NCBI GenBank assembly: GCA_946404495.1
Contig: CAMJDT010000026.1
Span: 1 to 38,182 of the forward strand
Length of the DNA stretch: 38,182 nucleotides
Reading direction: 5' to 3'
Source: an uncultured Bacteroidales bacterium
Lineage (GTDB): Bacteria > Bacteroidota > Bacteroidia > Bacteroidales > Paludibacteraceae
Shown here: piece after piece, positions 33,361 to 38,182 of the stretch
Layout of the letters: every line of letters begins with the position of its first letter
How positions within the stretch are numbered: position 1 is the stretch's first letter
Notes under the pieces: model-generated
Told to the model about the DNA's origin: nothing
The model's input: only the letters and a program-made list of their open reading frames with translations
Databases searched by the model: none
Position numbers and translations under genes: made by a program

Positions 33361-35862
33361 ATGTTTCAATATCAGGAACGCGTGAGCAAAGGCGCACCGA
33401 AACTTTGCAGTCAGGAGAAATGGGACGAGCTGATTGACAGTCCCGAAGTGAAGAATATATGCGAACGAATCGCGAAGCTGGATGAGAAGGCGGCGGATTA
33501 TAACGAACGGAAGCAGGCACTGAAGAGAAAGCTGCCGGTGATCATACCGCATGCGGCGGAGTTTAAGAACGGAAGGAGGGTCTCAGCAGAGGCCGTGCCG
33601 AGCGGACTGGCGATGCTGGATGTGGACCACGTAGAGGAGCCGCGGGACTTTCTGGACCGCTGCGCTGACAGAATACAGACCGCTGGCGCTGACAGATCGC
33701 TGGCGCTGACAGACCTATTTACACAGAATGGTATCGTGCTCGTACATATCACGGCGAGCGGGAAGGGGCTGAGAGTGATAGGTGAGCGGCGTACGGGCGA
33801 AAGTATCGAGGCAGCACAGATGCGGATGGCGAAGGTGCTGGGAATAAAGGAGTACGATGCCGTGACGAAGGATCTGGCACGGGCGAGCTATGTGGTACCG
33901 AGAAGCTACATTCTCTATGAAGACAGAGAGGGATTGTTCTCGGAACGTTTGTTCCGAGCAGGGAACGAAGCAATGATAGCACTGCCGGCATACAATGCCG
34001 GAGAAATGGACGGAGAAAACTCCGGCCTGACGCCCGGAGCACAAGACAAAGAAAACTCGCTCTCGGAACGTTTGTTCCGAGCAGGGAACGAAGCAATGAT
34101 AGCACTACCGGCATACAATGCCGGAGAAATGGACGGAGAAAACTCCGGCCTGACGTCCGGAGCAGGGGACGAAGCAATGATAGCACTACCGGCATATAAT
34201 GCCGGAGAAATGGACGGAGAGAACTCCGGCCTGACGCCCGGAGCACAGGACAAAGGGGACGACACGGCGGAACTGACGTATAGAGGGATAGCGTATAAGG
34301 AGATCGTGGAGCAGTTGATGATCAGTACCGGGAATGGAGGAGGAGCAGAAGTGGGGGAGAGGAATACGGTGTACTTCACGCTGGCGAACTATATGCGGTA
34401 TATATGCGATTTCGATGCGGAACTGCTGCTGAGGGTGCTGCCGGATTTTGGTCTGAGTGAGCAAGAGAGGCGGCAGGCGATTTCGTCAGCGATCGGACGG
34501 CCGAGGAAGAGTCAGATGCCGATGGTGCTGCAGGGGGCGATCTCGGTGTGCGAAAGAGAGAACGAAGCTCGCGGAATTAGCCGCGAGAGCAGAAGCTACG
34601 AAAAGGCGGCAGACATGCCGATGCCGGAACTGCCGAAGTTACTGAAGCTGGTATGCAGACGACTGCCGGAGGAGTACAGACCGGCGATGGTGATCGCGAG
34701 TCTGCCGGTGTTGGGGACGTTGGCAACACGGATACGGTTTGAGTACCTGGATAAGCAGGAGCAGAGTCTCTCGTTCTTCTCGTGCATCACGGCTCCGGCG
34801 GCGAGCGGAAAGAGTTTCATCCGAAAGCCTATCGATCTGCTGCTGACGCCGATTAACGAGCAGGACGCGATTGAGCGGGAGAAGGAGCAGGCGTATAAGG
34901 ATAAGTTGAGGGCGAGCAAGAACTCGAAGAACCAGCCGGAGGATCCACATGCGTGCCCGAGGAATAACGGCGTGGCGATCTCAATCGCGAAGCTGCTGCA
35001 ACTACTGACGTATGCGGAGGGGAAGCACCTGATCGGAATCGGGGAGGAGATGGATACGCTGGTGAAGAGTGAACGAGCAGGCGTGTGGAGCCAGAAGAGC
35101 GATATCTACCGATTGGCCTTTGACAACGCGGAATATGGGCAGGCGTATATGAGTGATGCGAGTTTTAATGCGCATATACGAGTGTACTATAACCTGCTAC
35201 TGACGGGTACGCCGAACTCGATGCGGCGGTTCTTTAAGGACCTGGAGAACGGACTGGCGACACGTGTGTGCTTTGCACAGCTGCCGGATACGAGTTTCAC
35301 GGAGATACCGGTGTTTGCGCCGTATACGGAAAGCGAGAAGGCGGAGATTGTCAGATGGGCACGGAGGCTGGATACGGAGCAGGGTAAGATCGAATGTGCT
35401 CAGGTGGGGACAGTGATCGGAGAGTGGCTGGAAAAGAAAAGACAGCAGGCGATTGATGCAGACAGTCATGCGATGGATACGCTCAGGAGACGTGCAGGCG
35501 TGATAGGGTTTCGAGCCGGGATGCTGTGCTATCTGTTGGAGAACAGGAAGTACACGAAGACGGTGGGACAGTTCGCCGAGTGGGTGGCGGAGTATGTGTT
35601 TCGAAACCAGATGGAGCTGTGGGGCGAGCAGATGGAGCATCTATTTAATGATGGAATGATGAATGATGAAATGATGAAAGGTGCTGCGACGAGCCTGCTG
35701 GAGTTGCTGCCGAAGGAGTTCACGACAGGAGAGTTGATCAAGCTAAGGGCGAGGAAGGGGCAGAGTGTATCGTCAGCGTCCGTAAAGATGTTACTCTGTA
35801 GATGGCGCAAACATGGTCGAATAGACAAGGTATCTGACGGTCATTGGAAGCGACTCGGATAG
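33361..35862 (+). CDS. VirE N-terminal / DUF3987-type primase-helicase-like protein
   Basis: The 833-residue protein starts with a BT4734/VirE-N-like domain (about residues 1-195): IIPHAAEFKNGRR, SGLAMLDVDHVEEP and HITASGKGLRVIGE. A repeat-filled linker follows (about 193-297). Then comes an ATPase-like DUF3987 region (about 400-760) with a P-loop-like ITAPAASGKSFIRKPID near 475-491, LIGIGEEMDTL as a probable Walker B, and LLLTGTPNSMRRFF as a sensor-like motif. A winged-helix-like C-terminus ends it. Such proteins are found on Bacteroidales mobile elements and are thought to act in replication. The coding strand is strikingly G-rich. The origin-like region lies directly downstream. Confidence 0.8.
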   Translation: MFQYQERVSKGAPKLCSQEKWDELIDSPEVKNICERIAKLDEKAADYNERKQALKRKLPVIIPHAAEFKNGRRVSAEAVPSGLAMLDVDHVEEPRDFLDRCADRIQTAGADRSLALTDLFTQNGIVLVHITASGKGLRVIGERRTGESIEAAQMRMAKVLGIKEYDAVTKDLARASYVVPRSYILYEDREGLFSERLFRAGNEAMIALPAYNAGEMDGENSGLTPGAQDKENSLSERLFRAGNEAMIALPAYNAGEMDGENSGLTSGAGDEAMIALPAYNAGEMDGENSGLTPGAQDKGDDTAELTYRGIAYKEIVEQLMISTGNGGGAEVGERNTVYFTLANYMRYICDFDAELLLRVLPDFGLSEQERRQAISSAIGRPRKSQMPMVLQGAISVCERENEARGISRESRSYEKAADMPMPELPKLLKLVCRRLPEEYRPAMVIASLPVLGTLATRIRFEYLDKQEQSLSFFSCITAPAASGKSFIRKPIDLLLTPINEQDAIEREKEQAYKDKLRASKNSKNQPEDPHACPRNNGVAISIAKLLQLLTYAEGKHLIGIGEEMDTLVKSERAGVWSQKSDIYRLAFDNAEYGQAYMSDASFNAHIRVYYNLLLTGTPNSMRRFFKDLENGLATRVCFAQLPDTSFTEIPVFAPYTESEKAEIVRWARRLDTEQGKIECAQVGTVIGEWLEKKRQQAIDADSHAMDTLRRRAGVIGFRAGMLCYLLENRKYTKTVGQFAEWVAEYVFRNQMELWGEQMEHLFNDGMMNDEMMKGAATSLLELLPKEFTTGELIKLRARKGQSVSSASVKMLLCRWRKHGRIDKVSDGHWKRLG
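33939..34257 (+). repeat. In-frame tandem repeats rich in perfect hairpins
   Basis: A 123-bp unit (41 codons) occurs at 33939 and 34062. A third, shorter copy starting 81 bp after the matching point at 34081 lacks the SERLFR part. Each full unit holds three palindromes: CTCGGAACgtttGTTCCGAG, CCGGCATacaATGCCGG and CTCCGG(8 nt)CCGGAG. The encoded sequence is SERLFRAGNEAMIALPAYN followed by AGEMDGENSGLTPGA. Confidence 0.85.
34567..34594 (+). repeat. In-frame palindromic element, copy 1 (in the primase-like gene)
   Basis: CTCGCGG (34568-34574), loop AATTAG, CCGCGAG (34581-34587), then AGCAGAA. It encodes ARGISRESR. A copy with a compensatory stem change is in another gene at 36441. Confidence 0.75.
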
Positions 35863-36038
35863 CGAGCCAAGGTAACAAGGTAACAGGGTAACACATAAAT
35901 GTGTGTTGATAAAATCCCCATTATAATAATATAATATATTATATTATATATAATGACCAAAATATGAAGTTACACAAATGTGTTACTTTGTTACTTTGTT
36001 ACTTTTGGTATTTAGGTAGAATTAAAAAGTAAAAAATT
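35863..36038. other. Origin-like region: inverted 8-bp iterons around an AT-rich palindrome
   Basis: The left arm (35867-35905) has three direct GTAACA(A/G)G-type units with 8-bp period and then ACACATAAATGTGT. The right arm (35969-36007) has three GTTACTTT units in reverse complement after ACACAAATGTGT. The arms match over nearly 40 bases. Between them is an AT-only stretch with a perfect 22-bp palindrome (35926-35947). No gene is present. A TACTTTTG at 36000-36007 may be the promoter of the next gene. Confidence 0.55.
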
Positions 36039-36488
36039 ATGGCACACGTAACATTATCACCATTGATCAGTTCGCTATCGGGTACGATAGGCGATATGAC
36101 GTTCCGGACAAGGAACGGGAAGACGTCTGTGTTTCAGAAGAATCCGCCGAGATTGCCGGCAAATGCGACGCGGAAACAGAAAGCAAAGTACAAGAAACAG
36201 TTAATAGTAGACCAATGTATCAAAATCCTACAAGATGAGATAGGGGATATATTAGTTGCTATCAGCCGCAGGCAAGCAATCAAAAAGAAAGTAGAGTACT
36301 GGTACGATAAGTTAGCACCGCAGATTAAGGCAAAGACGAAACTGCAAGGAGCGATTATTGATGCATGTAAGGATACGGGAAATGTCTCGAGATTGGATCG
36401 AGATTTTCTCGAGAATGGCTCGGAAAAGTTGGAGAAAAATGCTCGCCGAGTTAGCGGCGAGAGCAGAACCCAAAGAGAAGTAAAATGA
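36039..36488 (+). CDS. Hypothetical protein with SLSGTIGDMTFRT N-terminal motif, 149 residues
   Basis: I do not recognise a named family. The N-terminus, MAHVTLSPLISSLSGTIGDM followed by TFRTRNGKTSVFQKNPPR, resembles small proteins found in Bacteroidales mobile or phage-like regions that share an SG-x-[IL]-G-x-x-x-F pattern. The remainder is helical and basic. The proteins at 37488 and 38131 have a related opening (VSGAL). The C-terminal part, residues 135-145, is encoded by a palindromic element. Its stop overlaps the next start by 4 bases (ATGA). Confidence 0.65.
   Translation: MAHVTLSPLISSLSGTIGDMTFRTRNGKTSVFQKNPPRLPANATRKQKAKYKKQLIVDQCIKILQDEIGDILVAISRRQAIKKKVEYWYDKLAPQIKAKTKLQGAIIDACKDTGNVSRLDRDFLENGSEKLEKNARRVSGESRTQREVK
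36441..36468 (+). repeat. In-frame palindromic element, copy 2
   Basis: CTCGCCG (36442-36448), loop AGTTAG, CGGCGAG (36455-36461), then AGCAGAA. It encodes ARRVSGESR near the end of the 149-residue protein. Compared with copy 1, one stem pair is G-C swapped to C-G, so the hairpin is kept. Confidence 0.75.
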
Positions 36489-36673
36489 AAGCGATGAGTA
36501 AATCGGAGCTGGCGCGGGCGGCGGGGGTGAGTCATGATACCATGATGCGATGGCTGAACTCGCCGGTGATGCGGGAAAAACTCGCGCCGTTTAAATTAAC
36601 CAAGAAACAAATACTACTGCCACCCGGAGCGGTGGAAATAATCTGCAAACATTATGTTATTGAAATTGATTAA
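36485..36673 (+). CDS. Small helix-turn-helix-like protein, possibly DUF4248-like
   Basis: The 62-residue protein has KSELARAAGVSHDTMMRWLNS (residues 6-26), which reads as a helix-turn-helix, followed by LTKKQILLPPGAVEIICKHYVI. The order (SELA, a turn, then a basic stretch and a QxxxI-type helix) reminds me of the DUF4248 group that accompanies VirE/primase-like genes in Bacteroidales, but I cannot confirm membership. It overlaps the genes on both sides (4 and 20 bases), so it is translationally coupled. Confidence 0.6.
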   Translation: MKAMSKSELARAAGVSHDTMMRWLNSPVMREKLAPFKLTKKQILLPPGAVEIICKHYVIEID

Positions 36674-37100
36674 AACAAAACAGATGCCCTCGGGCACACA
36701 CGCTGAGATCGTAGAAGTGAACAGCGTAACAGGTAATATTCATCTGGCTGATGTCTTTGTGATGAACGAACATCTGCCGTCGGAATTGATTTATCCGCTG
36801 ACCGTCACCCGTACGGCCTTGTATATCCGTGGAAAGGAGGTGGGATGGCAGTGGAAGGACGGGATAACGGAGTCTGCGGTGATGTCTTATCTGCGCTACG
36901 TACAGAGCATCCGCTCGGAGATCTACCTCGATGTCTGTCGGCCGAACGCGGAGTTGCCGGGTTATCCGTACGTGGATTACAATCCCAAGGACTATCCGAT
37001 CGTGATGGGAATAGAGGATGCTGTCGTGGAAGGCGAGATAAAGGATGATGCTCTGAGAGACCTGCTGATGGATGGTGTGGAGAGACCGGAATTGCAGTAA
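36654..37100 (+). CDS. Hypothetical protein, 148 residues
   Basis: I do not recognise this protein. It has no signal peptide or membrane segment. It opens with a beta-rich part (KTKQMPSGTHAEIVEVNSVTG, then IHLADVFVMNEHLPSELIYPLTVTRTALYIRGKEVGW) and continues with a helical segment around WKDGITESAVMSYLRYVQSI. A proline- and tyrosine-rich stretch (ELPGYPYVDYNPKDYP) and an acidic C-terminus follow. It overlaps the previous gene by 20 bases and is followed by a terminator, so it ends the 36039-37100 operon. Confidence 0.6.
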   Translation: MLLKLIKTKQMPSGTHAEIVEVNSVTGNIHLADVFVMNEHLPSELIYPLTVTRTALYIRGKEVGWQWKDGITESAVMSYLRYVQSIRSEIYLDVCRPNAELPGYPYVDYNPKDYPIVMGIEDAVVEGEIKDDALRDLLMDGVERPELQ

Positions 37101-37113
37101 ATGGAAGGAAAAA

Positions 37114-37145
37114 GGCAGAAAAGTGATTTTTTTCTGTCTTTTTTT
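37114..37145 (+). terminator. Terminator after the 36039-37100 operon
   Basis: GGCAGAAAA pairs with TTTTCTGTC (one G-T pair) and is followed by seven T. Confidence 0.8.
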
Positions 37146-37174
37146 ACGCAAAGATACGCAAGGATACGCACGAG
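37146..37174. repeat. Three TACGCA(A/C)(A/G)GA repeats
   Basis: TACGCAAAGA, TACGCAAGGA and TACGCACGAG follow each other with 10-bp period, just after a terminator and about 65 bases before the next gene. They could be a binding site for a regulator of that gene. Confidence 0.5.
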
Positions 37175-37237
37175 GGGGATTCGCTGTGTATATTGTATAG
37201 CGTACTTTTCGAAAAGCACCTAAAAAACAAAATCGCT

Positions 37238-37435
37238 ATGAGTAAACAACAAATCTACAAAATCGTGGCGACGGCAGTGACGGCGTTGTTGACCTGCCTC
37301 GCATTAGCTCTCGGGCTCACGAGTTGCAACGTGACCCGAACGATTACAACGCAAAGCCAGTACTATCAACGCGGAGACACCTCTGTCGTCATTCAGACGA
37401 AGACGGTAGAGACGTATGATGCGAGTAAGAAGTAA
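37238..37435 (+). CDS. Small lipoprotein-like protein, 65 residues
   Basis: The N-terminus is basic and then hydrophobic (IVATAVTALLTCLALALGLTSC), ending in a lipobox-like LTSC with Cys30. The mature part is 35 polar residues. The LTAx...LGxTSC segment resembles the short 'smalltalk' proteins of Bacteroides, which I recall next to VirE-like genes, but those normally stop at about this Cys, whereas this one continues. Start 37238 was preferred to TTG 37193, which would put a charged tail before the signal. Confidence 0.6.
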   Translation: MSKQQIYKIVATAVTALLTCLALALGLTSCNVTRTITTQSQYYQRGDTSVVIQTKTVETYDASKK

Positions 37436-37487
37436 AACCATTTAACCTAAACCTTAATTTTTTAACCTTTTAAAACCTTAACTAACT

Positions 37488-37880
37488 ATGGCAAAAGCTT
37501 CGTATGCCCCGATGTTTGAGACCGTATCCGGTGCTCTGACTCGAATCAACAAGAAATCGCCGCACGCCGCCGATCAGAAGATGATCCTGGCGACCCACCG
37601 TACGGCTCCCACCACGAGCAAAGACTGCTCCCGTGTTTACATCCGCGACCTCGACTCTGTGACGCGCTCGACCGACGTCAAGGAGACCGAATTGCTCGCC
37701 CGCGTCCGCTTCGCAACCGTCGCCGCTGCGGTCAACACCCGCATGCACGATGTATCGAAGCAAGCCGCCGACAAGGCTGCCTTCCTCGCGCAAAAGGATC
37801 TGCCCGGCGGCAAGACGACCCTCAAGTCGTATATCTGGGCCGAGGAGTTGGATACCTACGACCAAGCGCACCAGGGCTGA
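37488..37880 (+). CDS. Hypothetical protein with ETVSGAL N-terminal motif, 130 residues
   Basis: I do not recognise a named family. The start, MAKASYAPMFETVSGALTRI, is followed by KKSPHAADQKMILATHRTAPTT, a segment rich in Thr and Arg, and a helical C-terminus. The first codons parallel the next gene (MASVVFSAGIDSVSGAL), so the two are probably paralogues. The 5' leader lacks G and is rich in AACCTT, and C-ending codons are frequent, which suggests strong expression. Its stop touches structured element copy B. Confidence 0.65.
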   Translation: MAKASYAPMFETVSGALTRINKKSPHAADQKMILATHRTAPTTSKDCSRVYIRDLDSVTRSTDVKETELLARVRFATVAAAVNTRMHDVSKQAADKAAFLAQKDLPGGKTTLKSYIWAEELDTYDQAHQG

Positions 37881-38024
37881 TCGCGTTCGGCTCCGAGGTC
37901 GCAAAGGTCGATACCGCTACGCTTAATCGACAGGCGACTCGGGCCTCCGCTCTGACACCCCATTCGAGCAAAGCTCTTTGGGGGCCCCGCTCTCCCCACG
38001 AATCGACAGATTCGCGGGGACCCC
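37881..38024 (+). ncRNA. Structured repeat element, copy B
   Basis: It begins TCGCGTTCGGC directly after the stop of the 37488 gene. GTCGAT/ATCGAC and AGGC(7 nt)GCCT (37932-37946) hairpins follow, then the conserved core (37943-37998). It ends in a hairpin CCCCA-CGAATC-GACA-GATTCG-CGGGG and ACCCC. The distance from the element start to the next ATG is 250 bases, against 244 for copy A. The strand is inferred from the flanking genes. Confidence 0.6.
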
Positions 38025-38027
38025 GAA

Positions 38028-38089
38028 ATTAGCTGTTGGCATTGGCATTGGCTGAAATAGCTAACGCCAACGCTAATAGCCAAAGCCAA
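38028..38089 (+). repeat. Interleaved inverted repeats in the leader of the last gene
   Basis: ATTAGCTGTTGGC (38028-38040) pairs with GCCAACGCTAAT (38066-38077) apart from one bulged T. ATTGGCATTGGCT (38041-38053) pairs largely with AGCCAAAGCCAA (38078-38089). The order A-B-A'-B' would make a pseudoknot. Confidence 0.5.
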
Positions 38090-38130
38090 AAACAATCACC
38101 TATAACCAATAACCTATATCCTTTACCACT

Positions 38131-38182
38131 ATGGCATCTGTAGTATTTTCAGCCGGTATAGACAGTGTTTCCGGCGCACTGA
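38131..38182 (+). CDS. Paralogue of the 130-residue protein, N-terminal fragment
   Basis: ATG 38131 opens MASVVFSAGIDSVSGAL and runs off the end of the window. The D/E-S/T-VSGAL segment at residues 11-17 matches residues 11-17 of the protein at 37488, and both genes have a G-poor leader and begin ATGGCA. Function is unknown. Confidence 0.55.
   Translation, partial: MASVVFSAGIDSVSGAL

Noticed and set aside
32630..38024. Integron attC sites for the repeated hairpin element
   Set aside because: No GTTRRRY/RYYYAAC core sites were seen, there is no integrase, and genes near the copies are not arranged as single-gene cassettes.
32556..38095. Minus-strand ORFs sharing the peptide GRAGPPKSFARMGCQSGG
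   Set aside because: They are the reverse reading of the conserved core of the structured element. Outside it they share nothing, overlap promoters and hairpins, and the differing bases preserve stems, not codons.
24264..38182. Insertion sequences, integrases or tRNA-bordered attachment sites
   Set aside because: I found no transposase, recombinase or tRNA gene in the accessory part, so I cannot define island borders from this window.

Overview
The window looks like a piece of a Bacteroidales (Bacteroidota) chromosome. Three things point there. Seven sites match the Bacteroidota-type promoter, TAnnTTTG at -7, and all but one also have TTTG or TTG about 20 bases upstream. The lipoproteins GldD and GldB are present. 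The core gene neighbourhoods are typical of the order (PcrB-type prenylglyceryl-phosphate synthase, mnmG-apt-uvrC, lolD-gldB-sufS). No tRNA or rRNA gene was found.

Bases 1-24263 are ordinary core genome in tight operons. After the tail of a response regulator and a terminator comes gldD-pcrB-tadA-HD phosphohydrolase-dusB on the plus strand. A minus-strand operon (PPTase, rpe, comEC, xseA, two-domain SUMF1 protein) converges on it. A divergent promoter region at 10344-10483 then launches a long plus-strand run: cca, cysS, yraN, mnmG, apt, uvrC, tsaE, an exported protein, an S41 peptidase lipoprotein, lolD, gldB, sufS and an exported EEP-family protein. A perfect 16-bp parS-like palindrome lies just after mnmG.

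From about 24264 onward the content is accessory. First comes an ORF6N protein with a PLD-like C-terminus, then a purine-rich repeat region. Next is a compact defence operon: a flavodoxin-like protein, a Sau3AI/MutH-type restriction enzyme, its C5-cytosine methyltransferase and an AbiH-family protein. A broken YbjQ-family gene follows.

From 31.4 kb to the end there is a gene-poor, repeat-rich unit. It holds a VirE-N/DUF3987-type primase-helicase-like protein, an origin-like inverted-repeat region, and a row of small proteins that I mostly cannot name. It also holds several non-coding structures: a candidate terminator-ended ncRNA, two related promoter modules preceded by 11-bp T/G-rich repeats, and a ~145-nt element present twice (32630-32776 and 37881-38024). 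The two copies of that element conserve a 55-nt core while the flanking hairpin stems change sequence but keep pairing. This structured element, and a family of short palindromes inserted in frame in the coding genes nearby, are the most unusual signals in the window. The primase gene is strongly G-rich on the plus strand while the neighbouring core genes are C-rich on the same strand, which suggests a separate history.
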